The notes under the pieces were generated by a model that ran no database searches, had not been told where the DNA came from, and worked only from the letters and a program-made list of their open reading frames with translations. A DNA stretch of 64,000 nucleotides from Bdellovibrionales bacterium RIFCSPHIGHO2_01_FULL_40_29. Its GTDB lineage: Bacteria; Bdellovibrionota; Bdellovibrionia; Bdellovibrionales; Bdellovibrionaceae. The translations under genes were made by a program, and so were the position numbers. The stretch covers positions 1 through 64,000 of the forward strand of contig MEPU01000007.1 of the NCBI GenBank assembly GCA_001771815.1, in the 5' to 3' direction. Below are positions 7,431 to 16,300 of the stretch, piece by piece (positions within the stretch are counted from its first letter, which is position 1; every line of letters starts with the position of its first letter).

Positions 7431-8831
7431 ATGATTTCAAGATACTGTTTATATCCGTTGGGATTAGCTGTCATCACTGTGTTTTTATTCACAGCAAATC
7501 TCGAAGCTCGTCCGCCAGCAGATTCATTCATGCAGGTGAGACCATTCTCTGCCCCAACTGTCGAAGATAATTTTCTAGTATTTCTTGAAAACTTAACAAC
7601 CGTGACAAATATTTATCAATTGGAAGCACACGGACTGAATCAAGGACGATCTGCATTTGAACCGTGGGCTGGATCGTACTGGCCTATTCATCAAGGAATT
7701 CTTGGATTGCGCTATGCGGACAGTGCTTTTCCAAAATCAAAATCCTTCATCGAAAATTATTCTGCAGTTCAATCACGGCCCTCGAATTTTATGATTGAAA
7801 ATGGCGAAATCAATAAGCTATCACCGTCTGAAAAATATGATTTGCTGATTGGTGATCGAAATTTTACGTTGACCCATCACATGTGGAACAAAGGACTTAC
7901 GGGGTTTCAAACTGATGGATTTGTGGCAACGTGGACTGGAATATGTCATGGTTGGTCTGCCGCCACACATATGGGAGTGCCGTCTTCAGAAAAATCTGTC
8001 ACTGTCAAAGATGTCACTGGAAATTTTAAAATTTCATTTTATCCGCAAGATATAAAAGGTTTGCAATCATTCTTATGGGCAAACTCAGCACCAACAAGCG
8101 TTCGATCTGGTGATCGATGTCGTCAGTCAGTTATTGATCGGGATCCATTTTTACGACCCATTGATCCGACCTGTTTGGATTCAAATCCTATGTCATGGCA
8201 TTTGGCAGTCACAAATAAGGTTGGTCTTCATCAAAGTAGTTTCGTCATGGATTCTAGTGCGGGGACAGAAGTTTGGAACTACCCTGTCATGTCTTATGAT
8301 TCCAGTTACTTTAATCCACGCACTTTTATCAGCTCACATTCTTTGTTGGCATCCATGGAGTCTGTCGAAAATCTTAAGACTGATAAGTACGCCAGTTTCC
8401 GTCATCCGAGCACTAAGTATGTTGTTGGGGTTGCGATGGATGTCTTCCATCCAGCATTGGTTTCGCCGCGAGTGGGGACATCTCAGGGAAATGTAATTCA
8501 GTATAAATCTTTTATCTATGATCTGGAGTTGGATGAAAACTATATGATTATTGGCGGCGAGTGGTACTCCAAAGAGCGTCCCGATTTTTTATGGTCATTT
8601 CCCGCAGGCAGCCAAGCTGGAAATAGCGAAGATTCACTGATTGAAGATGTTGAATGGGATTTAAATTCTGCATTACCTGAAGCGATTGCTGATAAAGCAC
8701 GAATGGCAACGGGGCGTGGGAAAGTTCTAAGAAAAATTGCCAATGCACTTTTAGCTGCCAGTATTTCTATCCCCGAAAGTGATGATGAGGTTACGCCCGA
8801 AGAACCCATTGCGATTCCGACGCCCGAATAG
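7431..8831 (+). CDS. Secreted transglutaminase-elicitor-like protein
   Basis: A 466-residue exported protein (signal peptide through about residue 26, LEARPPA). The segments PWAGSYWPIHQG (about 79-89) and TGICHGWSAATHMGV (about 169-183) match the pattern of the transglutaminase-elicitor family (M81/GP42-like), whose catalytic cysteine is expected in GICHGW (Cys172). Family members crosslink proteins through glutamine and lysine. A long central region and an acidic, proline-rich C terminus follow. The start has AAGGGG 5 bases upstream. The family call rests on motif memory, so the enzyme activity is provisional. Confidence 0.68.
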   Translation: MISRYCLYPLGLAVITVFLFTANLEARPPADSFMQVRPFSAPTVEDNFLVFLENLTTVTNIYQLEAHGLNQGRSAFEPWAGSYWPIHQGILGLRYADSAFPKSKSFIENYSAVQSRPSNFMIENGEINKLSPSEKYDLLIGDRNFTLTHHMWNKGLTGFQTDGFVATWTGICHGWSAATHMGVPSSEKSVTVKDVTGNFKISFYPQDIKGLQSFLWANSAPTSVRSGDRCRQSVIDRDPFLRPIDPTCLDSNPMSWHLAVTNKVGLHQSSFVMDSSAGTEVWNYPVMSYDSSYFNPRTFISSHSLLASMESVENLKTDKYASFRHPSTKYVVGVAMDVFHPALVSPRVGTSQGNVIQYKSFIYDLELDENYMIIGGEWYSKERPDFLWSFPAGSQAGNSEDSLIEDVEWDLNSALPEAIADKARMATGRGKVLRKIANALLAASISIPESDDEVTPEEPIAIPTPE

Positions 8832-8858
8832 AGTATAAAATTATTAGTCCTACAATTT

Positions 8859-8899
8859 AAAAGACTGTCACAGGTGTGTGTGCAGTCTTTTTTTTTATT
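8859..8899 (+). terminator. Rho-independent terminator
   Basis: AAAGACTG at 8860-8867 pairs with CAGTCTTT at 8883-8890 and is followed by an unbroken run of T. It ends the transglutaminase-elicitor-like transcription unit. Confidence 0.75.
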
Positions 8900-9072
8900 T
8901 TAATCAACATACTTTTCATTTTTAAAAACTGTTATCGCACAATGAAGAAGCGGTGAGACAAATATTTTTTGTTTCGTATTGCTTTTTATTTTGAATACAG
9001 AATTTTCTTAATATTTCAGGGTTGGGAATTCTTAACATTCGCCGCATACTTGTCAGCAAAGCGGAGGTTAAG

Positions 9073-10548
9073 ATGAAAAGAATTCTATTTGCGGTCACTG
9101 CAGCAATCCTAACAGGTTGTGCCGAGGGCGGTGGAAGCAACAGCAGTAGTTTACCAAAGAGTGCTACTGGTTCAGTGTCGTGCGAAATTCCATCTCGAGA
9201 AAGTATAATTGCAAGCACAAGTGAAACAGAAACCAACATGCTCGTTAACAGTAATGAAGATATCTCAACATATCAAAATTTTATTGTGAAGTATAAGTCG
9301 GAACAAACAGAGGGGTTGGTGCCATCAGGAAATCCAGTACGTGAATATGTTGTTCGCGGAGTGACTTTTAAAGCATTGGCTAAAGATTCATTTACATTTG
9401 AATTGACCGGATCAGCCGATGAACGAAAGCAAATAATCGATGAATTGCGTGCCGATCAGTCTGTCGAGTACGTGGAGCCTGATTATCCGATCTACACGAT
9501 TGATTCCATGGAAGCAAATGATGCTGATGTTGGAGATGATATTTCGGAGACAACCAATGACACTTATTTCTCGAGTCAGTGGATGCATCAGAATGTTCAA
9601 TCTGAAAAAGCATGGACAGTGACAACAGGTTCAAAAAATGTTGTCGTCGCTGTTCTTGATTCAGGTATTGATTACACTCATAAAGATCTTAAGAATAACA
9701 TGTGGATAAATCCACAAGAAACAGTGAATGGAAAAGATGATGATAAAAATGGTTACATTGATGATATTTATGGTTGGAATTTCGTATCTAATAATGCAAA
9801 TCCGAAGACGACAAGCAGTTCAAATCATGGCTCTCACGTCGCAGGAATTATTGGCGCGACGGGATCGAACAACCTTGGAGTCGTAGGAATGTCGCCCACT
9901 GTGCGGTTGATGGCACTTCGATTTATTGGTGAATCTGGTTCTGGAACGACTTCTGGAGCCATCAAAGGAATTGATTATGCTGTTTCTAAAAAAGTTTTTG
10001 CAATCAATAATTCTTGGGGATCTGGTGGAACTTCTAAAGCTTTACAAGAAGCCATCACACGAGCTGAAAAAGCTGGCGTCCTATTTCTAGTTGCGGCAGG
10101 GAACGGGTCAAATCATGTGGGATTTAATATTGATAAAACTGGTTATTATCCAGCGGCTTATCCAAACTCAAATATCATGGCAGTGGCGGCAACGAAGACG
10201 AATGATTACTTGACGACATTTTCTAATTTTGGTCTGACCCGAGTTGATGTGGCTGCACCAGGGGCTTCGATTTTATCAACGGTCAGTAATCAGGGATATC
10301 AAAAAATGAGTGGAACATCGATGGCCACTCCGTTGGTGACGGGCTTGGCAGCGTTAGTAAAAGCGGCTAATCCAAAATTGACATACAAAGAAGTTATTCA
10401 AATTATTCGAGGAACTGTCGATAAGACGGCCAGTCTTGCGGGTAAGGTGGCTTCTGGTGGTCGGGTGAATGCTTACAAGGCTGTTTCACTGGCTGCCAAA
10501 AATGTAGAGACTCCACCCGGAGAAAAAATTGAAATTCCGTGTCCTTAG
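9073..10548 (+). CDS. Subtilisin-like serine protease, lipoprotein
   Basis: An S8 peptidase of 491 residues. The chosen ATG at 9073 has GGAGG 7 bases upstream and begins a lipoprotein signal (MKRILFAVTAAILTGC, lipidated Cys16); the frame is open from 9022 but without these signals. An I9-like propeptide spans about residues 65-145. The catalytic triad is complete: Asp196 in VLDSGID, His252 in NHGSHVAG, Ser416 in SGTSMATP, with oxyanion Asn344 in AAGNG. It should be a membrane-tethered protease on the cell surface or periplasmic face. It is convergent with a second subtilisin, two bases apart. Confidence 0.95.
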   Translation: MKRILFAVTAAILTGCAEGGGSNSSSLPKSATGSVSCEIPSRESIIASTSETETNMLVNSNEDISTYQNFIVKYKSEQTEGLVPSGNPVREYVVRGVTFKALAKDSFTFELTGSADERKQIIDELRADQSVEYVEPDYPIYTIDSMEANDADVGDDISETTNDTYFSSQWMHQNVQSEKAWTVTTGSKNVVVAVLDSGIDYTHKDLKNNMWINPQETVNGKDDDKNGYIDDIYGWNFVSNNANPKTTSSSNHGSHVAGIIGATGSNNLGVVGMSPTVRLMALRFIGESGSGTTSGAIKGIDYAVSKKVFAINNSWGSGGTSKALQEAITRAEKAGVLFLVAAGNGSNHVGFNIDKTGYYPAAYPNSNIMAVAATKTNDYLTTFSNFGLTRVDVAAPGASILSTVSNQGYQKMSGTSMATPLVTGLAALVKAANPKLTYKEVIQIIRGTVDKTASLAGKVASGGRVNAYKAVSLAAKNVETPPGEKIEIPCP

Positions 10549-10550
10549 AT

Positions 10551-11780
10551 TCATTCGTGTTGATTGAATCTTGAGTTTCCAAGTGCCATAGCTTTTCTCA
10601 GATCAAGAACTCTTTGTGAAGAAGGTTCTTGATCTGCACTTTCAATTATGATCTGAATAATTTCTGTGGCCTTGGCTTGAGGATAGGCACTCCAAAGTAA
10701 AGCGGCAGCACCGGATACAACGGCTGCAGAAACGCTGGTCCCCGAAGTGGGCACACTGTGATTCCAGCCCGAGGATGGATAAATAGTTGGAATATATTCT
10801 CCAGGCGCAAAAATTTTTACAGTGTCACCAAATCCGCTAAAACTCGAGCGCTGACCAAATTCATCCAATGAACCGACATTCAAATTGTTTGGTAAATTCA
10901 AAGATGAAGGGATGATGCCATTCATCACCACATCCACAGGACTGTTTCCAGAGGCATTGACAAAAATAACATTTTCTTGATTCCAGTTTATAAAAGCTTG
11001 TTTTAAAAGTTGCGAGCAATTGATCGACCAACTGTTGTTGATAATATGGACTTGTCGTGAAATAGCGTATTCCATGGCTTGGCGGGCATGAAATTCTGTC
11101 CCCCCAGTTTCATTCATAAAATCCACAGGAAGAATTTTAGCTTCCGGAGCCATGCTCAAGCTGGGGCGATTGAACGAAGACCCTGTAATCACTCCAGCCA
11201 TGGCTGTTCCATGTCCGTGTTCATCAATGGCATCTGCTCTGGAGTCGACAAAATTCCATCCAAAAATATCATCAACAAAGCCATTGTTATCGTCATCAAT
11301 TCCATTTTCACCAAACTGACTTTCAATTTCATTCAAGGCAAGTCGATTGCGAAGCTGGGGATGATTTAGATTGATTCCTGTATCGATAATGGCAACGACA
11401 ATGCCCTGACCACGAAACCCGGCTTGCCAAGCGGCGGTTGTGTGAATCATGTCGTGCGCACTTCGGTTTTGTAGGCGAATGGGGGGCGAGTAAAAATCAG
11501 AAATGAAATTTTGTTTTTGCGCGATTCGATAATTGGGTTCGATAAAATCAATTGAATTTTTATGATCAATTTTGAATTTTTTAAGATTTTCGTATGGTGA
11601 ATTCAAAAGAGTGGGTTTTTTATTTTTCCAATGCACGATAAATTGATTTTCTAACTTGGTGCGCTGGCACTCATAGGTTTGGGATTCCACAAGGGGTGGC
11701 TCGTCCTTGGCACAGCCAATAACTATCATTAAATTGCAAATCAGCAGATAAAATAGTCGGTGATGCCTTGAAGATTTCAT
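10551..11780 (-). CDS. Second subtilisin-like serine protease, lipoprotein
   Basis: An S8 peptidase of about 409 residues with a lipoprotein signal ending IVIGC (Cys23). The triad is Asp133 (IIDTGIN), His190 (HGHGTAMAG) and Ser349 (SGTSVSA), with Asn279 in NASGN. The histidine motif is unusual in having A-M-A in place of H-V-A after HGT. The propeptide is much shorter than that of its convergent neighbour. The frame is open to a TTG at 11813 that overlaps the upstream gene; the ATG at 11780 gives a normal signal peptide and is preferred. It follows the lipoprotein gene 11804-12616 closely and is likely cotranscribed with it. Confidence 0.92.
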   Translation of the reverse strand: MKSSRHHRLFYLLICNLMIVIGCAKDEPPLVESQTYECQRTKLENQFIVHWKNKKPTLLNSPYENLKKFKIDHKNSIDFIEPNYRIAQKQNFISDFYSPPIRLQNRSAHDMIHTTAAWQAGFRGQGIVVAIIDTGINLNHPQLRNRLALNEIESQFGENGIDDDNNGFVDDIFGWNFVDSRADAIDEHGHGTAMAGVITGSSFNRPSLSMAPEAKILPVDFMNETGGTEFHARQAMEYAISRQVHIINNSWSINCSQLLKQAFINWNQENVIFVNASGNSPVDVVMNGIIPSSLNLPNNLNVGSLDEFGQRSSFSGFGDTVKIFAPGEYIPTIYPSSGWNHSVPTSGTSVSAAVVSGAAALLWSAYPQAKATEIIQIIIESADQEPSSQRVLDLRKAMALGNSRFNQHE

Positions 11781-11803
11781 ACGGCTGCTCGTCCCCGTGT
11801 TCC

Positions 11804-12616
11804 TTAATTGCAATACTTCAGTTCATTGCGAATAGGTAAGCTCATCATATGTCGTATTTCATCAACAGAAAGTGTTCCCACTGAATCCAAGACTGGTAAC
11901 GAGTCTATCGCATCCGTCAAAGCAGCACTGCGGACATCAGCGAAGTAGGTGCTGTTGATTTGATATCGGCTAGGCAGTTCGGCTTCTGTTTGAGCCCAAG
12001 TGATACTTTTTGTAACTTCTAGTTTGATCGTGTTCTTGGATTCACAAAGGGGATCCACGCTTTTATATTTTTCGATAATTTTTAGGTTGTTCTTGGATGC
12101 GTAAATCACTGTGTACTCGAAAGGTTGAATGCGCTCTAAGAAAGCTTCTTTCTGTTTTTTCTGAAGAGATTCTTGCGCCATTCCAACCAGTTGAAATCGA
12201 ATATGCAGCTCTGAGTTTTCGATGATTTTAAAAAGAATAGGTTCTCGAGAGGCAGACTGAATTTCAAGGGTGTCGCAAGCATTTTGTTTAACCTGATTGA
12301 AAAGGGCTAATTCGTTGGCTTTACGTTGTTTATAGTAGAATGTCGAAAAGGCAAAATAATGAGATTTGTGAAGGGGTATGTTGGTGATCGTTTTAAAGTC
12401 GGTGTGCATGACTGCTGCGGGAAAAGAAAATTGTGGACTATCGAGTTGTTGCATGAGTTTTTCTAGGTTCAAACATTTATCCGAAGAAATATCTGATATG
12501 AGAATTTCAGCTTTGGGTGTGTTGAGAATCTCCGGAACGATTTCCTCTTCAGGAGGATTTGATTTCTGACATCCCAAACTCAGAACTAGAACGATACTCA
12601 TTAATGTAAATTTCAT
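11804..12616 (-). CDS. Lipoprotein of unknown function
   Basis: A 270-residue lipoprotein with signal MKFTLMSIVLVLSLGC (Cys16) and GAGG 6 bases before the start. The mature part is mixed alpha/beta with several cysteines (KCLNL, ACDTL, LCESK, KYCN) that could form disulfides. No family was recognised. It sits 23 bases ahead of the second subtilisin on the same strand, so it may be a partner, inhibitor or chaperone of that protease; this is inference from position only. Confidence 0.75.
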   Translation of the reverse strand: MKFTLMSIVLVLSLGCQKSNPPEEEIVPEILNTPKAEILISDISSDKCLNLEKLMQQLDSPQFSFPAAVMHTDFKTITNIPLHKSHYFAFSTFYYKQRKANELALFNQVKQNACDTLEIQSASREPILFKIIENSELHIRFQLVGMAQESLQKKQKEAFLERIQPFEYTVIYASKNNLKIIEKYKSVDPLCESKNTIKLEVTKSITWAQTEAELPSRYQINSTYFADVRSAALTDAIDSLPVLDSVGTLSVDEIRHMMSLPIRNELKYCN

Positions 12617-12655
12617 AGAATCCTCATTTATAAAATTGGAATGAATACTTTGTTT

Positions 12656-12692
12656 ATAAAAAAAGCGGGCAGCATTGAATGTGCGCCCGCTT
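12656..12692 (-). terminator. Rho-independent terminator of the repeat lipoprotein gene
   Basis: AAGCGGGC at 12663-12670 pairs with GCCCGCTT at 12685-12692. On the reverse strand the stem is followed by a run of seven or eight T. It separates the repeat lipoprotein from the next lipoprotein gene. Confidence 0.85.
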
Positions 12693-12724
12693 GAATTGAT
12701 TCAGATCTTCAACCAGGTTTTTAA

Positions 12725-13891
12725 CTAACCTTGGCCATTTTGATCTTGATCTTGCTTAGGTTCCTCTTTATCAGGCTCCTGCTCTTGATCTTGTTTAGGC
12801 TCTTCTTTGTCTTGTTCTTGATCTTGCTTAGGCTCTTCTTTAGTAGGTTCTTCTTTGTCTTGATCTTGATCTTGTTTAGGTTCTTCTTTAGTAGGTTCTT
12901 CTTTGTCTTGATCTTGATCTTGCTTAGGTTCTTCTTTATCTGGTGTTTGATCTTGATCCTGCTTAGGCTCTTCTTTGTCTTGCTCTTGATCTTGCTTAGG
13001 TTCTTCTTTAGTAGGTTCTTGATCTTGTTCTTGCTTTTGATCAACTTCTTCTAACCAAAGAGTTCCCTCGATAGCAGCGCAATCTTCTTCTTTAGTAGGT
13101 TCTTCTTTGTCTTGTTCTTGATCTTGCTTAGGTTCTTCTTTGTCTGGTGTTTGATCTTGATCTTGCTTAGGTTCTTCTTTATCTGGTGTTTGATCTTGAT
13201 CTTGCTTAGGCTCTTCTTTGTCTGGTGTTTGATCTTGATCTTGTTTAGGCTCTTCTTTGTCTGGTGTTTGATCTTGATCTTGTTTAGGTTCTTCTTTGTC
13301 TGGTGTTTGATCTTGATCCTGCTTAGGCTCTTCTTTGTCTTGCTCTTGATCTTGCTTAGGTTCTTCAGCTCGACAAGAAGACATGACAAACTTTATTCCT
13401 GAAGTTGACTTGCCTTGATCTTGATCGCCATTTCCAGAAACTAGCATCACAGAATCAGCTGTGAATCCACCAGTTGCACTGACAACATGAAGGCCACCAG
13501 ATCCATTATTGGCTAATGTCATCACAAGGGTTCCGCCGGCATACAGATCCCAAGTGCCTGCGTCCGTTTCAACTACGCGGTCAATAGATGATAGCATAGA
13601 TGCACGATCTGCTAAGACTGGGAAAGCCGCAAGGATTTGCTCGAGAGTCATTGAATCACCACCGGAAGAAGTTTCTCCAGCTGCGAACTCGTGGGAAGTT
13701 ACAGCGGATTCGCTTCGCATAGCTCCTGAGGCTGCAATGCCGGCATTTGCTTCAGCAGAACTTTCAGTAGCTAAAGTATTGGGTGCAGGTGCTGCTGGTG
13801 AATCTGAAGTGCCATTGCTACATGCAACGAATGCCAAGCACAGAGCCGACAGCGTTAGTTTTTTCCATAAGCGTGCGTGATTCTTTTTCAT
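12725..13891 (-). CDS. Tandem-repeat lipoprotein rich in Lys, Glu, Gln and Asp
   Basis: A 388-residue lipoprotein: signal ending CLAFVAC (Cys24), an Ala/Ser-rich stretch, a small globular part (about 80-172), then a low-complexity tail. In the tail a 13-residue unit, QDQDQTPDKEEPK, occurs five times in tandem (residues 191-255), flanked by shorter variants. A short non-repeat insert with a cysteine (DCAAIEGTLWLEE) breaks the tail before a second repeat block to residue 384. Such highly charged extended tails often act as stalks or spacers at the cell surface. Start: strong GGAGG. No enzymatic domain was recognised. Confidence 0.85.
   Translation of the reverse strand: MKKNHARLWKKLTLSALCLAFVACSNGTSDSPAAPAPNTLATESSAEANAGIAASGAMRSESAVTSHEFAAGETSSGGDSMTLEQILAAFPVLADRASMLSSIDRVVETDAGTWDLYAGGTLVMTLANNGSGGLHVVSATGGFTADSVMLVSGNGDQDQGKSTSGIKFVMSSCRAEEPKQDQEQDKEEPKQDQDQTPDKEEPKQDQDQTPDKEEPKQDQDQTPDKEEPKQDQDQTPDKEEPKQDQDQTPDKEEPKQDQEQDKEEPTKEEDCAAIEGTLWLEEVDQKQEQDQEPTKEEPKQDQEQDKEEPKQDQDQTPDKEEPKQDQDQDKEEPTKEEPKQDQDQDKEEPTKEEPKQDQEQDKEEPKQDQEQEPDKEEPKQDQDQNGQG
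12740..13030 (-). repeat. Second block of K/E/Q/D repeats
   Basis: Imperfect repeats with units KEEPKQDQDQD and TKEEPKQDQ encode residues 288-384 of the repeat lipoprotein. The units vary in length between 8 and 13 codons, unlike the regular first block. Confidence 0.8.
13127..13321 (-). repeat. Five 39-bp tandem repeats
   Basis: Five consecutive near-identical 39-bp units, each coding 13 residues (QDQDQTPDKEEPK), span 195 bases. Differences between units are mostly synonymous (T/C, G/A at third positions). Unit length is a multiple of three, so gain or loss by slippage would keep the frame. Confidence 0.9.
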
Positions 13892-13912
13892 AAATTTCCT
13901 CCGTTAGGGTTT

Positions 13913-13925
13913 TGTGTGTGTGTGT
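13913..13925. repeat. Dinucleotide TG run in the leader of the repeat lipoprotein
   Basis: A 13-base TG run lies 21 bases upstream of the ATG of the repeat lipoprotein, just ahead of its ribosome-binding site (AC on the transcribed strand). Length change here could alter promoter or leader spacing. Confidence 0.6.
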
Positions 13926-14010
13926 CCGGTGTCAAAGCAACGCGTATGCCATGGAAAATCTAGCTGGCAGCTTGTTTTGAATGATTTGGAAAAAAAGTGA
14001 AGGGGCTTAA

Positions 14011-14040
14011 TTTCCCGTATATGGACTATCGTACGGGAAA
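14011..14040. promoter_or_regulatory. Perfect inverted repeat between divergent genes
   Basis: TTTCCCGTA at 14011-14019 and TACGGGAAA at 14032-14040 are perfectly complementary, 12 bases apart. The repeat lies between the repeat lipoprotein and the EEP nuclease. It is not a terminator on either strand, because no T run follows it, so an operator or leader hairpin is likelier. Confidence 0.5.
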
Positions 14041-14157
14041 AAAACCCGACAAATGACATACTTTTTATGGTGCTCATTTCGCAAGCGATCCTCGACGAAA
14101 CACCAGGATATGGAAAGTCTGTGACGTAAAATAAGTGAAGATCAGATAAGATACAGC

Positions 14158-15726
14158 ATGAGGAAAACAATTTTCTTAGCGGGACTTATCGGCTTTTTTT
14201 TATTGCTGATAGTGGTAGTCACGTCTCAACGACAATCAACGGCAGAAATCGCATTCAAAACAGAGTTGTCGAGTCAAAGTGTGATTCCGGACGTGTCTCC
14301 AAGTGCAATTCAAAAAAGCACTTACAGAGGTCCTCTGGATGATTGTTTATTAGCAAAAACTTTGTATTTGCGGGATATTTCTATGCAAACAGAATGCACT
14401 GAAAATTATGTGCATTTTTTTCCGATTGAAAATCTTAAGTTGTCACAAATCGAAGAACGGTCGACATCCAATTTGCGAGTGGGCTCGTTTAATCTTTTTC
14501 ATTTAGGAGATAACCAGGCTCCGATGAAAAGTTTTTCGGTGATAGCAAGTATTATCAATCAGTGGGATATACTGGCCGCTCAAGAAATAATGCCATTGGG
14601 TGTAGATGTGTCTCGTGATAATCAAGCTCTTGGAGATCTGTTGCGTTTGGCCACACCTGAAAAACCGATCCCATTTCCAATTGAAAACTGGACAGTTATT
14701 GTTCCCGGATATTTGCGCCTTCTGATTGAATTACAAAAATTAGATTCCAGTTGGTCGTTGATTTTACAGTCGTTCCCTGAGGGAGAAAGTAGCGGCGGAG
14801 AAATGGCGGGATTTTTTTACCGCTCCAGTGTTGTTCAATTGAAAGAATGGGACTACTGTCCATTGACGAGTTCTATTTCACTTGTGGATTCAAAGCCATT
14901 GCAAAATTTAGCCTGTCTTACGCAATTAACTCCGGAAGTGAAAAAGTTAACATCGCGAACGGCGTTTGCAGCCTACTTTCAAAGTGGTCAGTTTGATTTT
15001 ATTGGGTTGTCTTTGCATAGTCGATTTAGACCAGCCTCGGAAGTAAGTGATATCGAAGAGCAGAAACAACAGTTGTGTCGGGGTTTTGCTTCCCCAGATA
15101 AGTGTAAAGTTTCGCAGCGTCATGCAGGTCGATATTATGAAGTTTTTGCCGTTGCTGAACAAATTCCGGTGATGAAAGAAAAGGCGCATGATGCCGATGT
15201 TATTTTTATGGGTGATTTCAACTTAGAAATCACAGAGACATCCATGTCGATCTGGGAAGCGGCCTTAAAACCGGCTCCATTTTTGCGACCATTTCAATTG
15301 GCACCATCAACTTTAGGTGTGAAGCATTCTAAAATGGTCAGCAGTTATGATCATTTTATTTTAGATACAAAGTTAACATCTGAATGCGATATGGAATCGG
15401 TAAAAATTTTTGATTTTATGAATGTGGCAAAGATAAAATCCAATCGAGCCGCGGAAGATATTGCGCGCGCCACTCAACCGGAGGAATTGCTAGCTTTGGC
15501 AGAAGAAAAACGTATGGGTTTGAACTCTTTAGTTAAAGTACAGACGGATGCGGCAGGATCAGTGATTCGCGTTCTTACCGAAAAGGAAAAAGAAGATATT
15601 TTTGCAAGTATCCCGATAAGACTCGAGAACATGAAGAAAAATTCATACTCGATGATGCTTGAGTTGATCAGCGATCATACGCCGATTGAAATGAATTGTA
15701 TCAAAAGTTTAGCTGATGATGATTGA
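14158..15726 (+). CDS. Exported endonuclease/exonuclease/phosphatase-family protein
   Basis: A 522-residue protein with an N-terminal membrane or signal segment (residues 4-22). The EEP fold motifs are all present: GSFNLF (Asn112), AAQEI (Glu143), LSLHSRF, MGDFNLE and the terminal SDHTPIE. These are the metal and phosphate ligands of the DNase I/sphingomyelinase superfamily. The substrate could be DNA, RNA or a phospholipid head group; the sequence does not decide. A long extension sits between the MGDFNLE and SDH motifs. With the secreted HNH protein it suggests extracellular or periplasmic phosphoester hydrolysis. Confidence 0.85.
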   Translation: MRKTIFLAGLIGFFLLLIVVVTSQRQSTAEIAFKTELSSQSVIPDVSPSAIQKSTYRGPLDDCLLAKTLYLRDISMQTECTENYVHFFPIENLKLSQIEERSTSNLRVGSFNLFHLGDNQAPMKSFSVIASIINQWDILAAQEIMPLGVDVSRDNQALGDLLRLATPEKPIPFPIENWTVIVPGYLRLLIELQKLDSSWSLILQSFPEGESSGGEMAGFFYRSSVVQLKEWDYCPLTSSISLVDSKPLQNLACLTQLTPEVKKLTSRTAFAAYFQSGQFDFIGLSLHSRFRPASEVSDIEEQKQQLCRGFASPDKCKVSQRHAGRYYEVFAVAEQIPVMKEKAHDADVIFMGDFNLEITETSMSIWEAALKPAPFLRPFQLAPSTLGVKHSKMVSSYDHFILDTKLTSECDMESVKIFDFMNVAKIKSNRAAEDIARATQPEELLALAEEKRMGLNSLVKVQTDAAGSVIRVLTEKEKEDIFASIPIRLENMKKNSYSMMLELISDHTPIEMNCIKSLADDD

Positions 15727-15733
15727 TAAGTCT

Positions 15734-16066
15734 TTAGAGGCCACATTCCAAATCAACTAAAATATCGCGACCCCATAGGCTGGCAGCGACCTTATCTGCT
15801 GTATTTTTCAAATGGCCTTCAGCATAAATACGAGCGTCATACGAGGGTAAAAAAGCTTCAATCGTGAAAAATTGTTTTGATTTTTCAGTCACATGGGCTG
15901 TGAGCTCAGGTCGTTGAGTTATATTGGATTTTGTATCCAATTCAGAGTGAATTACTTTTTGTGAGATCAGGGCACCATTAATTTTCACCTGACAGGTGAT
16001 GGTGGCCGCTTTCGCTATATTGAGCGTAAGGGAAATAATTAAGGTTAAAAATAATGACTTGAACAT
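15734..16066 (-). CDS. Small secreted protein of unknown function
   Basis: A 110-residue protein with a clear signal peptide (cleavage near AKAATI) and GGGAGG 6 bases before the start. The mature part is beta-rich with two cysteines (TITCQ and LECGL) likely to form a disulfide joining the ends. No family was recognised. It is convergent with the EEP nuclease. Confidence 0.7.
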   Translation of the reverse strand: MFKSLFLTLIISLTLNIAKAATITCQVKINGALISQKVIHSELDTKSNITQRPELTAHVTEKSKQFFTIEAFLPSYDARIYAEGHLKNTADKVAASLWGRDILVDLECGL

Positions 16067-16189
16067 AGGTGCCTCCCAGGGATGGATTTGTAAAATAGAG
16101 TCATCAGTTTGACCGGATTTTTTCGTGATGACAATGACGTTTTAGGGCACTTTTTAAGATTTTAACCTTGAGGACAAATAGGATGTTTT

Positions 16190-16214
16190 AAAGTGTCGAG
16201 GAGTTTAACACTTT
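16190..16214. promoter_or_regulatory. Inverted repeat upstream of the lysozyme-fold gene
   Basis: AAAGTGT (16190-16196) and ACACTTT (16208-16214) form a 7-bp inverted repeat with an 11-base spacer, 86 bases upstream of the next start codon. It may be an operator; it is in a 234-base gap that otherwise shows nothing. Confidence 0.35.
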
Positions 16215-16300
16215 GATTTTGAAATCGTCTAAATCATTACATCTATTCATTTTTTTAAAGATCAGTTACATTGATTGTCACTCAATAAAGGACATAGGGA

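Noticed and set aside
12740-13366. Possible CRISPR array
   Set aside because: Repeats are contiguous coding units of 39 bases with no unique spacers.
12731-13402. Hydrophobic leucine/phenylalanine-rich open frames opposite the repeat lipoprotein
   Set aside because: They are the mirror of the K/E/Q/D codon repeats on the other strand, with no ribosome-binding site; the lipoprotein has signal peptide, Shine-Dalgarno sequence and terminator.
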